Part shown: positions 37,806-45,499 of the stretch, piece after piece
Numbering within the stretch: position 1 is the first letter of the stretch
How the letters are laid out: the number at the start of each line of letters is the position of its first letter
Origin: Anaerolineae bacterium
Lineage (GTDB): Bacteria > Chloroflexota > Anaerolineae > Caldilineales > Caldilineaceae
Assembly (NCBI GenBank): GCA_030432295.1
Contig: JAUIHI010000015.1
Location: 62,001-126,000, forward strand
Direction of reading: 5' to 3'
DNA: 64,000 nucleotides
The notes under the pieces: model-generated
Database searches by the model: none
What the model saw: the letters and a program-made list of their open reading frames with translations, nothing else
Told to the model about the DNA's origin: nothing
Made by a program: the position numbers and the translations under genes

Positions 37806-37837
37806 TTCACATTTCGTTCACAATTGGGCCGTATACT
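37806..37837 (+). promoter_or_regulatory. Direct-repeat site and -10 box before the Met-rich gene
   Basis: TTCACA at 37806 and again at 37817 (11-base period), then nine bases and TATACT (37832-37837). Two 11-base half-sites ending about 10 bases before a -10 box is the layout used by OmpR/PhoB-family activators, and such a regulator is encoded 600 bases downstream. Confidence 0.5.
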
Positions 37838-37912
37838 GGGATCACAACCACAGAATGCTGAACAGAACTTCTGCCAGCATTCACAAATTCAACGCTCAAA
37901 AGGAGATGTACA

Positions 37913-38338
37913 ATGTCAGGTCGAACAAAGAAGTTTGCTGCTGCTTTGCTAGTAATGTCTTTGCTGCTCATCGGGGTTGTGGGCGCAGCCCAGGCCCAAA
38001 CCTCCGACCCGGTCGATCCGGCTGCGGATCCGCCCAATCGCCTGCAACAGATGCAGGAACGCCTGGGACCCGAAGCCTATGGGGAGATGATCCAGCGCAT
38101 GACTGAACGCCACGGAGCCGAGGCTGCCGGTCAGATGCTGCAACGCATGGCCGCCAATGAGGATTGTGACGGCACAGGCCAGGGCGAAATGATGGGCACT
38201 GGCGAGATGATGAGAAACGGTGGAATGAAAGGGAACGGCGGGATGATGGGCCGTTCGGACAGCACTACAGGCCGCGCTGGTGGAATGATGAACAGCCTCC
38301 AGCGGGGAGCAGGCCGAATGATGGGCAGTTGGCACTAA
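37913..38338 (+). CDS. Met-rich secreted protein
   Basis: 141 residues. Signal peptide with AQA cleavage site (GAAQAQTSDPV), a helical part (PNRLQQMQERLGPEAYGEMIQRMTERHGAEAAGQMLQRMAANEDCDG), then a Gly/Met-rich tail with repeated GEMMG, GEMMRNGGMKGNGGMMG and GGMMN. Such Met clusters bind Cu(I) or Ag(I) in known periplasmic proteins; here that is inference. AAAGGAG precedes the ATG. It lies between two cytochromes (divergent) and a two-component system (downstream) that share Met-rich segments. No family recognised. Confidence 0.8.
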   Translation: MSGRTKKFAAALLVMSLLLIGVVGAAQAQTSDPVDPAADPPNRLQQMQERLGPEAYGEMIQRMTERHGAEAAGQMLQRMAANEDCDGTGQGEMMGTGEMMRNGGMKGNGGMMGRSDSTTGRAGGMMNSLQRGAGRMMGSWH

Positions 38339-38372
38339 GCAACCACCTGCACTGACAGGGCCAATTCCAATC

Positions 38373-38414
38373 AACCAATGAACCAGTCAACACTCGTTGG
38401 CTGGTTCATTGGTT
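38373..38414 (+). terminator. 19-bp hairpin between Met-rich gene and regulator
   Basis: Fourteen perfect pairs (AACCAATGAACCAG arm) continued by CAAC/GTTG around an ACTC loop: 19 pairs with one T-G. Its right arm ends inside the -35 of the response regulator promoter, so it may both end the upstream transcript and influence the downstream one. Confidence 0.8.
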
Positions 38415-38441
38415 TACTATCACATCCATCCACCGTATAAT
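38413..38441 (+). promoter_or_regulatory. Leaderless promoter of the two-component operon
   Basis: TTTACT (38413-38418), 17 bases, TATAAT (38436-38441), six bases, ATG. There is no Shine-Dalgarno, so transcription should start at or next to the start codon. Confidence 0.72.
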
Positions 38442-38447
38442 ACTTCT

Positions 38448-39182
38448 ATGACGCAAACAATTGTTGTGATCGAAGATGACGCCCAGATTCGCCGGGTGGT
38501 AGAAGGCTATTTGCAGCAGGCGGGCTATCGGGTCTTCAGCGCGGCGGATGGGACAACCGGACTGGCACTGGTGCGCCGGGAACGGCCCAGTCTGCTGGTG
38601 CTGGACCTGATGCTGCCGGGGCTGGACGGCTGGGAGATCACCCGCCGCCTGCGCTCTGGGGACGACCCCACCCTGGCCGAACTGTATATTGTGATGCTGA
38701 CCGCCAGAGTGGAAGAGACCGATCGGGTGGTGGGTTTGGAGATGGGCGCGGACGACTACGTGACCAAACCCTTCAGCCCCCGGGAACTGGTGGCTCGCGT
38801 GCGCGCCGCCCTGCGCCGTCTGGAGAGCGCGCCCGCGGGTGACGGCAGCCAGCTTTTGCGCGCCGGTCCTCTGCGTCTGGACCCGGTATACTATACCCTC
38901 ACTCTGGACGGCGCGGCGGTGGACCTGACCACCACCGAATTCGATCTGATGCTCCACTTTATGCGCCACCCCGGACGGCCCTTCACCCGCAACGAACTGC
39001 TGGACATTTCTCTGGACGACGCGCTGGGCGATGTCTCAGCCTACGAGCGCACGATTGATGTCCACATCAAAAACATCCGGCGCAAACTGGGCGACGGCGG
39101 GCGCAAAAGCCGCTTTATCGAAACCGTCCACGGCATCGGCTATCGTTTTGTGCCCCAGCCTGGGGAAAGGCCCGCCCAATGA
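38448..39182 (+). CDS. OmpR/PhoB-family response regulator
   Basis: 244 residues. Receiver domain with acidic pair (IEDDAQ), phospho-accepting Asp in [14 protein letters not shown], conserved Thr/Lys ([15 protein letters not shown]), then a winged helix ([26 protein letters not shown]...[17 protein letters not shown]...IGYRF). It overlaps the sensor kinase gene by four bases. Start at 38448; the frame open upstream runs into the hairpin. It is a transcription factor probably controlling the neighbouring Met-rich and cytochrome genes. Confidence 0.96.
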   Translation: MTQTIVVIEDDAQIRRVVEGYLQQAGYRVFSAADGTTGLALVRRERPSLLVLDLMLPGLDGWEITRRLRSGDDPTLAELYIVMLTARVEETDRVVGLEMGADDYVTKPFSPRELVARVRAALRRLESAPAGDGSQLLRAGPLRLDPVYYTLTLDGAAVDLTTTEFDLMLHFMRHPGRPFTRNELLDISLDDALGDVSAYERTIDVHIKNIRRKLGDGGRKSRFIETVHGIGYRFVPQPGERPAQ

Positions 39183-40642
39183 GCCAGCGGCTGTGGGTCA
39201 AACTGCTGGGCACCTTTACGCTGATTATTGTGCTGGGCGTGGGGACAACCGTTCTCCTCACCCGCCAGGGCGCGGCCACCCGCTTCTCCCACTTTATGAC
39301 TGGCGATCAGATGTTCCAACCTGAACATCTACAGGGAGATTTGGCTGTCTACTATCAGGAGCAGGGGAGTTGGCAGGGGATCGCTACTGCCTTTCCACAG
39401 GTGATTCGTCACGCCTCCAGCGGTGGAATGATGGGCGGGATGATGGGCCACGCAATGGGGATGTACGATAGCGCAATTGTGCTGTTGGATGAGAGTGGCC
39501 AGGTGGTGGCTCAGATGGGCAACCGGGGGCAGGGCAACCGGGGGCAGAATCGCGCCAGTCCGACAGGCCAGCCCTGGCCTATCCGGGTGGACGGACGTCA
39601 GGTAGGGATGTTGCTCATCGACGGTGAGCCGATGACCGATGTGGACGGCAGCGGCAATACGCTTCTATCGGGCGTCACCCGGGCTGCACTGATTGCCGGT
39701 CTGCTGGCCGGGCTGGTTGCCTTTGCCCTGGCGCTTGTGCTGGTGCGCCAGATCACCCACCCGCTCACAGAATTGAACGACGCAACCCAGCGCATTGCCC
39801 AGGGCGATTTGAGCGCGCGGGTCCCGGCCCAGGGCAAGGATGAGTTGAGCCAGTTGGGGGGCGCGTTCAACCGGATGGCCTCGACGCTGGAAACCCAGGA
39901 GACTCTGCGGCGCAATCTGATGGCCGATGTGGCCCACGAACTGCGCACGCCCCTGACCGCCATCCAGGGCACAGTAGAAGCCCTGCAGGACGGCATCTTC
40001 CCCTTGACCCCGGAAGGTCTCGACCCCATCCACGAGGAGACGCTGCTGCTGGGCCGCCTGGTGGAGGATTTGCGCACCCTGGCCCAGGCCGAGGCCGGCC
40101 ATCTTTCCCTGAATCTGGACTCAGTGAATGTGGCAGAATTGACGGAGCGCATTGTGACGGGGCTGCTGCCCAGCGCCCAGCAGGCGGACATCCAATTGAC
40201 TTGGCACATCGCCGCTGCGCTACCCACCCTTCAGGGCGATCCCCAGCGTATGGGACAGGTGCTGACCAATCTGCTCTCGAACGCGCTGCGCCACACACCG
40301 GCGGGGGGGGAGATTGCAGTATCTGTCGAAATGACAGAAAAAGAGCTGCCAGGTTTTCCGAAACCTGGCAGCTCTGACTCTTTGCCGGAAAGTGGTATTC
40401 TCTTTTCCGTCCAGGACAGCGGCCCCGGCATCGACCCCGCGGACCTGCCCCACATCTTCGACCGCTTCTACCGGGGCGATCCCTCTCGCAGCCGCTCGAC
40501 TGGCGGCAGCGGGCTGGGGCTGACGATTGCCCGCCAACTGGTGGAGGCCCACGCCGGGCGCATCTGGGCCGAGAGTCCCCCGCCGGGGCAGGCGGAGGGG
40601 AGCATCTTTTTCGTGTGGCTACCGGAGGGACGTAGTGGGTAG
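39179..40642 (+). CDS. Sensor histidine kinase with Met-rich extracytoplasmic loop
   Basis: 487 residues. First membrane helix ([16 protein letters not shown]), an extracytoplasmic region of about 130 residues containing [18 protein letters not shown], second helix near residue 165, HAMP, H-box [10 protein letters not shown]-box [14 protein letters not shown]1 DSGPGI and G2 [11 protein letters not shown]. Residues about 388-399 between N-box and G1 are encoded by a palindromic repeat (40342-40375). The Met-rich loop suggests sensing of a soft metal such as Cu(I) or Ag(I), by analogy with CusS/CopS-type kinases. ATGA overlap with the regulator. Confidence 0.95.
   Translation: MSQRLWVKLLGTFTLIIVLGVGTTVLLTRQGAATRFSHFMTGDQMFQPEHLQGDLAVYYQEQGSWQGIATAFPQVIRHASSGGMMGGMMGHAMGMYDSAIVLLDESGQVVAQMGNRGQGNRGQNRASPTGQPWPIRVDGRQVGMLLIDGEPMTDVDGSGNTLLSGVTRAALIAGLLAGLVAFALALVLVRQITHPLTELNDATQRIAQGDLSARVPAQGKDELSQLGGAFNRMASTLETQETLRRNLMADVAHELRTPLTAIQGTVEALQDGIFPLTPEGLDPIHEETLLLGRLVEDLRTLAQAEAGHLSLNLDSVNVAELTERIVTGLLPSAQQADIQLTWHIAAALPTLQGDPQRMGQVLTNLLSNALRHTPAGGEIAVSVEMTEKELPGFPKPGSSDSLPESGILFSVQDSGPGIDPADLPHIFDRFYRGDPSRSRSTGGSGLGLTIARQLVEAHAGRIWAESPPPGQAEGSIFFVWLPEGRSG
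40342..40375. repeat. Palindromic unit read in frame in the kinase domain
   Basis: 15-bp perfect stem AGAGCTGCCAGGTTT with TCCG loop. The tip GGTTTTCCGAAACC resembles the CTTTTCGGAAAAAG tip of the AAGTTC-type hairpins. It encodes [11 protein letters not shown], absent from the usual kinase pattern. Confidence 0.85.
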
Positions 40643-40736
40643 CGGAAAAGAACGGGGCAACGCGAGAAATATACGCCCGCAGAGTTGCAGAGAAAATGCC
40701 CACTGAAGCGCTACGACACCGGTTTTGTCATCCCCT

Positions 40737-42005
40737 TCATCTCCTTAGCCCCCACCAGACCGTCAACGTCTCGCCTGTGAAGCCCGCCAACAGCGCAGCC
40801 ACCCCCAGCGTCACTCCGTGCAGCCCGGCCAACGGCAGCAGCAGCAGGGCCAGCAAAATCGCCACCAGCCGTACCGGTCCGCTGGGAGCCATCACCCGCG
40901 TGCGCCGCTTCCAATAGGCCAGCCCGTGCAGCCAGGCCCGGAAAGCCACCACCGGTGAAAAAGCCACGAACAGACGCAGGGGCGCATAGGCGTGGGCGGC
41001 AAAAGCCGGGTCCACACCGATGGCGGTCAGGAGCAGGAAATCCCGCACGGGCGTCCAGAAAAGTACCAGACTGATGCTGACCGAAAGCAGTCCGCAGAGT
41101 GCGATAAAACGGCGGGTATAGAACAGCCCCGGATCGTCGTCGTGGAAGGTGGCGGGCAGGGTGCGCATTTCGTTCTGCCAGCGAAAGGGCCACTGGCCCA
41201 GGCTGTAGACTACGGCCAGCACGGCCAGGGCCAACGCGCCGTCGCTCTGGCGGGCGATGAAAAGATTGATCAGCGGGCGGCTGAACTCCTGCACCAGTGT
41301 CATCAGCGCCAGGGGCCAGACAAAGCCGACGATCTCCCGGTAGCGCAGCCCACCGTCGCCTTTTCCTTCCCTTTCCTCCAACTGCACATAGCGGCGAAAA
41401 CCCAGGGTCAGCACCCCCAATTCGGTGACAGCCATCCCCACCGCCGCGACGACAGGCAACAGAATTGGTCGCGCTTGAATCCACCCGACCGGCAGCAGAG
41501 CAAAGACCAGCCCGATTCCCACGGCCACGCTGGCTGTGGTGGCATAGCTGATCACCGCCGTGCGTTTGACCCGAATCAACTGACCGGTCAGGAGCAGGGC
41601 CAGACCCCGTATGGGGATTATCGGCAGCGTCCACAGCAGAACTGTGCGCACCAGATCGCCCAACGCCGGGCCAATGCTGTGCAGATCGTCGATGATCCAG
41701 CGCCCGGTGGGTGTCACGGCCAGGGCTATCTGAAGCAGAATCAGCAGGGCTGCCGCGGCCAGCACATAGCGCAGGGCTTTGCCGAAATCCCGCCGGTTGG
41801 CCGCCAGCACCAGACTCATCGGCGCGGACTGGGCGATGGGGGCCATAATCAGCAGCACCAGCCCCCAGGCCAGGCCATAGGCGGCCAGGGTATCGGTGGC
41901 GTTGGGCAGGCGGGCCATCCCCGCGTTGAGAAACTGACCGCCGAATTCCTGGATGACAATTGTGAGGACGAGGGGCAGGAGAAAGCGGCTGAGGCGAAAG
42001 TACAT
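40737..42005 (-). CDS. Bacterial homologue of the progressive ankylosis protein (ANKH-like transporter)
   Basis: 422 residues with about twelve membrane helices. Along its length it matches human ANKH as I remember that sequence: FLLPLVLTIVIQEFGGQFLN and LAAYGLAW near the start, WPLALMTLVQEFSRPLINLF, YSLGQWPFRWQNEMR, FWTPVRDF...IGVDPAFA, and at the end GLHGVTLGVAALLAGFTGE. ANKH exports ATP, pyrophosphate and citrate in animals and is a distant relative of MATE-type flippases. What the bacterial protein exports is unknown. It converges on the sensor kinase gene; upstream are inverted repeat units. No Shine-Dalgarno seen. Confidence 0.8.
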   Translation of the reverse strand: MYFRLSRFLLPLVLTIVIQEFGGQFLNAGMARLPNATDTLAAYGLAWGLVLLIMAPIAQSAPMSLVLAANRRDFGKALRYVLAAAALLILLQIALAVTPTGRWIIDDLHSIGPALGDLVRTVLLWTLPIIPIRGLALLLTGQLIRVKRTAVISYATTASVAVGIGLVFALLPVGWIQARPILLPVVAAVGMAVTELGVLTLGFRRYVQLEEREGKGDGGLRYREIVGFVWPLALMTLVQEFSRPLINLFIARQSDGALALAVLAVVYSLGQWPFRWQNEMRTLPATFHDDDPGLFYTRRFIALCGLLSVSISLVLFWTPVRDFLLLTAIGVDPAFAAHAYAPLRLFVAFSPVVAFRAWLHGLAYWKRRTRVMAPSGPVRLVAILLALLLLPLAGLHGVTLGVAALLAGFTGETLTVWWGLRR

Positions 42006-42056
42006 TTGAACTCGGAATGGGGAGTGGGGAGTGTTATGATAGCGATGCAGCAGATC

Positions 42057-42203
42057 AGTGAGCGCTGATTGAGTAGCCGTCAGAATCCATCGGATTCTGC
42101 GTCTTCGAGGCGTATCGAAATCAAGCGAACGGGTCTACGAACAATTTCGAGTTACCCGCTTGGTTTCGATACGGCGAGAAACAGCCCCCGCCTACTCAAC
42201 CGA
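42057..42203. repeat. Inverted pair of TTTCGATACG-type repeats, one with nested palindrome
   Basis: The unit at 42057-42133 (minus orientation) equals 15158-15214 except for an inserted 21-base piece with the palindrome CAGAATCC-ATC-GGATTCTG (42081-42099). A diverged unit in plus orientation (42154-42203, GGTTTCGATACGGCG...CCTACTCAACCGAC) follows. Located between the amidohydrolase stop and the ANKH-like gene start. Confidence 0.85.
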
Positions 42204-42221
42204 CACTAGCCCAGCGATTTC

Positions 42222-43613
42222 TCACATTCTCCCCGCGCGCACGAGCAGCGCCCGCGCGGCGCGGTTGTGGTTGTCGGTCAGTGTAGGCAGATCGACGGAG
42301 TGGGGCACGCCGTCTTCCACCAGCACCCGCCCGTTGACAATCGCCAGGTCCACCGGCTGGGGATGACAGAAGACCAGCGCCGCCACCGGGTCGTGGACTG
42401 CGCCGCCCGCGTAGGTGAGGGCGTTGAGGTCGAAGGCGATGATGTCCGCGGCCATCCCCGGCGCTAGGGAGCCGATGTCGTCTCGGCCCAGGACAGCCGC
42501 GCCGCCGAGGGTGGCAATCTCCAAGGCTTCCCGCGCTGTCATCGCCTTGGGATTGCCCATCACCCGTTGCAGCAGGAGCGTCTGGCGCACTTCGGCCAGC
42601 AGATGGCTGCTGTCGTTGGAGGCGCTGCCGTCCACGCCCAGGCCCACAGGCACGCCCGCATCCCGCATGGCCCGCACCGGCGCGATGCCGCTGCCCAGAC
42701 GCATATTGCTGTTGGGGCAGTGGGCCACGCCGGTATGGGTCTGGGCAAAATTGTCGATCTCCGCCTGATTCAGGTGAACGCAGTGCGCGTGCCAGACGTC
42801 GTTGCCGGTCCAGCCCAGTTCTTGCGCGTAGTCGCCGGGGCGGTGGCCGAATTTCTCCAGGCAGAAGGCTTCCTCGTCCTGGGTTTCGGCCAGATGGGTG
42901 TGCAGGTGGACGTTCATACGCGGGCCAAAGGAGCGGGCCAGGGCCGCGCTCTCCCGCATCAGGTCCGGGGTGACGCTGAAGGGGCTGCACGGCGCGAGCA
43001 CCACCCGGCGCATGGAAAAGCGGCGGGGGTTGTGGAAGCTCTCCACCACCCGACGGCTATCAGCCAGAATCACCTCTTCCGGCTCTGTCACCCGATCCGG
43101 GGGCAGACCGCCCGCGCTCTCGCCCAGACTCATCGACCCACGCGCGCCGTGAAAACGCACGCCCACCCGCTCCGCGGCCTCGAACTGATCGTCCAGTCGG
43201 GAACCGTTGGGCCAGAGGTAGTGGTGGTCGCTGCTGGTGGTACAGCCGCTCAGCAACAGTTCGGTCAGGGCCAGTTGGGTGCTGATCTGCACATCCGCCG
43301 GTGTCAGTTCGGCCCAAATCGGATAGAGGGTCTTGAGCCAGTCAAAGAGCACCGCGTCCTGTGCGCCGGGGATGACCCGCGTCAGCGTCTGATAGAAGTG
43401 GTGGTGGGTGTTGACAAAGCCGGGTAAGACCAGTTTGCCCCGGGCGTCGATGCGCTGCTTGACTTCGGCAGAGAGATGGACGGGCAGGTCTGCGCTGCGC
43501 CCCACCCAAAGAATCTCCCGCCCTTCGATGATCAGCGCTCCATCCGCGATCTCCCTGCGTTGGGCGTCCATTGTGACGAGGGTTGTGGCGTTGTGCAGAA
43601 GGGTGAGTGGCAT
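42222..43613 (-). CDS. 8-oxoguanine deaminase-like amidohydrolase
   Basis: 463 residues, cytoplasmic metal-dependent deaminase of the AtzB/TrzN/guanine deaminase group. Metal ligands in FVNTHHHFYQTL, HLHTHLAE, HCVHLNQAEI and GLGVDGSASNDSSH; also AHCPNSNMRLGSGIAPVRAM. The THHHFYQTLTR motif and length resemble characterised 8-oxoguanine deaminases (release of ammonia to give urate), but other purine or triazine substrates cannot be excluded. AAAGGA precedes the ATG. Confidence 0.85.
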   Translation of the reverse strand: MPLTLLHNATTLVTMDAQRREIADGALIIEGREILWVGRSADLPVHLSAEVKQRIDARGKLVLPGFVNTHHHFYQTLTRVIPGAQDAVLFDWLKTLYPIWAELTPADVQISTQLALTELLLSGCTTSSDHHYLWPNGSRLDDQFEAAERVGVRFHGARGSMSLGESAGGLPPDRVTEPEEVILADSRRVVESFHNPRRFSMRRVVLAPCSPFSVTPDLMRESAALARSFGPRMNVHLHTHLAETQDEEAFCLEKFGHRPGDYAQELGWTGNDVWHAHCVHLNQAEIDNFAQTHTGVAHCPNSNMRLGSGIAPVRAMRDAGVPVGLGVDGSASNDSSHLLAEVRQTLLLQRVMGNPKAMTAREALEIATLGGAAVLGRDDIGSLAPGMAADIIAFDLNALTYAGGAVHDPVAALVFCHPQPVDLAIVNGRVLVEDGVPHSVDLPTLTDNHNRAARALLVRAGRM

Positions 43614-43642
43614 GGGTCGGGGTTCCTTTTTGGGGAAGTGAA

Positions 43643-43699
43643 CAGTTATCAGTGACCAGTAGCCAGTCGAGTTGTGCCGATGCCAGTCACTGATAACTG
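43643..43699 (-). terminator. Inverted repeat after the DUF983 gene
   Basis: CAGTTATCAGTGAC and its exact complement (14 bp) around a 29-base loop that holds further CAGT/ACTG words. It lies 11 bases past the DUF983 stop. Confidence 0.6.
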
Positions 43700-43709
43700 G
43701 TCACTGTCT

Positions 43710-44078
43710 TTAGCGCGGGTCCAACATTTCGTCCATATGCATCCAGACCACCCGCGCGTAGCGGAAGGTGATAGGGGCGATGAACGCGTAGGCGACAGCG
43801 ATGCCCAGCGTGAATTGGACCGGGGATGGGCGAAAAAGGGCCAGCAGAACAATCACTGGAATCACCAGCACAAAGCTGATGACATAGCCAAAAAAGATGG
43901 AATTCATAAAGTAGCCCGTCTCCCGCTCGTAGCGGGCATGGCAGACCGGGCAAGCCTCGTGCATTCTAATCGGCCCGGCAAAGACGGAGCCACGCAAGCA
44001 GTGGGGGCAGCGGCAAAGTAGAACAGGCAAAATACGTGAGAATCCGCTTATGCGGGTTGACGAACCATTCGCAGACAT
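43710..44078 (-). CDS. DUF983 zinc-ribbon membrane protein
   Basis: 122 residues. Two CxxC pairs (CRCPHCLRGSVF and ACPVCHARY) form a zinc ribbon at the N terminus, and two membrane helices follow (residues about 60-105). This is the DUF983 pattern; function unknown. The ATG at 44078 overlaps the end of the acetyltransferase gene by 31 bases, but the first CxxC requires a start in this area. Confidence 0.85.
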   Translation of the reverse strand: MSANGSSTRISGFSRILPVLLCRCPHCLRGSVFAGPIRMHEACPVCHARYERETGYFMNSIFFGYVISFVLVIPVIVLLALFRPSPVQFTLGIAVAYAFIAPITFRYARVVWMHMDEMLDPR

Positions 44079-44494
44079 GTGCAGGGGTATCCTTCATTTT
44101 CGCTTTCAAATCGAGCAACTTCGTTAAACCCTTCGCTTTGATAGAGCGCGATTGCGGGTCTGTTTTCCGACAGGACAATCGTCCAGGCTTCGCCCGGAAC
44201 CAGCAGCAGGGAATTTTGCAGCAGCTTGCGGCCGATCCCTTTGTGGTAGTGGTCGGGATGAACGTAGAGCCAGCCGAGATAGTCCCCATCGACGGCGGAG
44301 AACCCCACCACTTCACCGCCCTCTTCTGCCACCAGGACCGTGGATTTCCGAAGCTCCGCAGCTTCTGGCTCCTCGTTCAGCGGAACAAAGGCCCGGGGAT
44401 CGCACGATCCTTTCAACTCATCGGGCCTGGCCCCGTCGTGGATGCGGCACAGGGCATCCCAGTCTTCGGCTTTGAACTCACGGATCGAAATCAT
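44048..44494 (-). CDS. GNAT family N-acetyltransferase
   Basis: 148 residues with the GNAT core: ISIREFKAEDWDALCRIHDGARP, VVGFSAVDGDYLGWLYVHPDHYHKGIGRKLLQ (acetyl-CoA loop HKGIGRKL) and a late ALYQSEGFNEVARFE. Acceptor unknown. It overlaps the DUF983 gene and is 30 bases from the next gene upstream on the same strand. Weak ribosome-binding site. Confidence 0.9.
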   Translation of the reverse strand: MISIREFKAEDWDALCRIHDGARPDELKGSCDPRAFVPLNEEPEAAELRKSTVLVAEEGGEVVGFSAVDGDYLGWLYVHPDHYHKGIGRKLLQNSLLLVPGEAWTIVLSENRPAIALYQSEGFNEVARFESENEGYPCTCLRMVRQPA

Positions 44495-44524
44495 TTCACA
44501 CTCTTGGGATAATACACTTCGGAA

Positions 44525-45418
44525 TCATTGCAGCGGAAGAACCGTCGGCAGCATATCTGCTTCGCCCAGCATCTCGGCGATTTCGTAGTTGGAGAGGGGT
44601 CGCTTCTTGCCCGACAGGGCCACCAGCGCGGCTTCCATCATATTTGTGCCAAAGCTGCGTCCGTCCAGCCGGGGGGTGCTGGTGACCAGATGGCTGACAC
44701 CCCGCGCCCGTAACATTTCCACGTCCTCGGCTGTGGTGGTGTTGGTGACAATAATTTTGCCTGTCATATCTTCCGGCAGGTTCTTTTTTACATAGAGAAA
44801 ATCGTCGGCGACAATGCTGGCCCAGGCGAATTGGTCGTGATATTTGGGTACAATTTCGTTCTGCTTGTCGCCGGTGGGGTAGAGCCATTCAAAGGGAATC
44901 CGGCCCATAATCGGCAGCAATACACGGGCCACCCGATGCAGAGCGGAAAGGCTGTGGAGGAAGATCGGCACATCCAGCCCAAAGGCCAGATCGCCAAAGC
45001 GGACTTCGTAGCCTTCGTCGAGAAAGCCCCGGGCCATGTGATAGCGGCCCACCCCCACACAGAAAAGTGCCCGTTTGGGTGCAATGCCCGGCAGCAGTTT
45101 GTCCAGGTGACGGGCGGTCTGACGCTCCACCACCCCACGCACACCACCCCCATCCACCACAGGCGTCTGCACCCCATCCACCAGTTTCGCCACCGAATAG
45201 AGTGGATGATAGCGTCCATCCACCTCCAGTCCCAGGTCTGCGCCGCCAAAGCCAAAGGCGTCCACCTGGCCGTCCATCTCTTGAAAGAGCTGGCGCATCT
45301 TCTTCTGGTCACCGTCGGTCCCAATTCGTTCCAGGACAATCGGTTGGCCGAGGAGGGTAGTCTCGACCCGTTTGTCCCGTTTGCTGCTGCCCAGGCTGAT
45401 GGATACGGCACGTTTCAT
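44525..45418 (-). CDS. Conserved protein of the family often labelled quinate 5-dehydrogenase
   Basis: 297 residues. It starts MKRAVSISLGSSKRDKRVETTLLGQ and has GFGGADLGLEV, TPVVDGGGVRGVVERQTA and RGVSHLVTSTPRLDGRSFGTNMMEA. I recall similar proteins annotated as quinate 5-dehydrogenase, but I see no convincing catalytic signature, so the label should be treated with care. AAGGAGG before the ATG at 45418 fixes the start; the frame open upstream runs through a hairpin. Confidence 0.62.
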   Translation of the reverse strand: MKRAVSISLGSSKRDKRVETTLLGQPIVLERIGTDGDQKKMRQLFQEMDGQVDAFGFGGADLGLEVDGRYHPLYSVAKLVDGVQTPVVDGGGVRGVVERQTARHLDKLLPGIAPKRALFCVGVGRYHMARGFLDEGYEVRFGDLAFGLDVPIFLHSLSALHRVARVLLPIMGRIPFEWLYPTGDKQNEIVPKYHDQFAWASIVADDFLYVKKNLPEDMTGKIIVTNTTTAEDVEMLRARGVSHLVTSTPRLDGRSFGTNMMEAALVALSGKKRPLSNYEIAEMLGEADMLPTVLPLQ

Positions 45419-45450
45419 GGGAGCCTCCTTCTGTGTGGAAAGGTGGCAAA

Positions 45451-45495
45451 GTGAAGGGGTGGCAAAGTCACTGACGATTCCTGGCACCCCTTCAC
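45451..45495 (-). terminator. Inverted repeat after the alpha-oxoamine synthase gene
   Basis: GTGAAGGGGTG and its complement (11 bp) around a 23-base loop with GGCAAAGTC-like words; it begins 5 bases past the stop of the upstream gene. Confidence 0.55.
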
Positions 45496-45499
45496 CCTG

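Noticed and set aside
42057-42203. Repeat pair considered as an insertion sequence or attachment site
   Set aside because: No transposase or integrase frame and no target duplication; better described as dispersed palindromic units.
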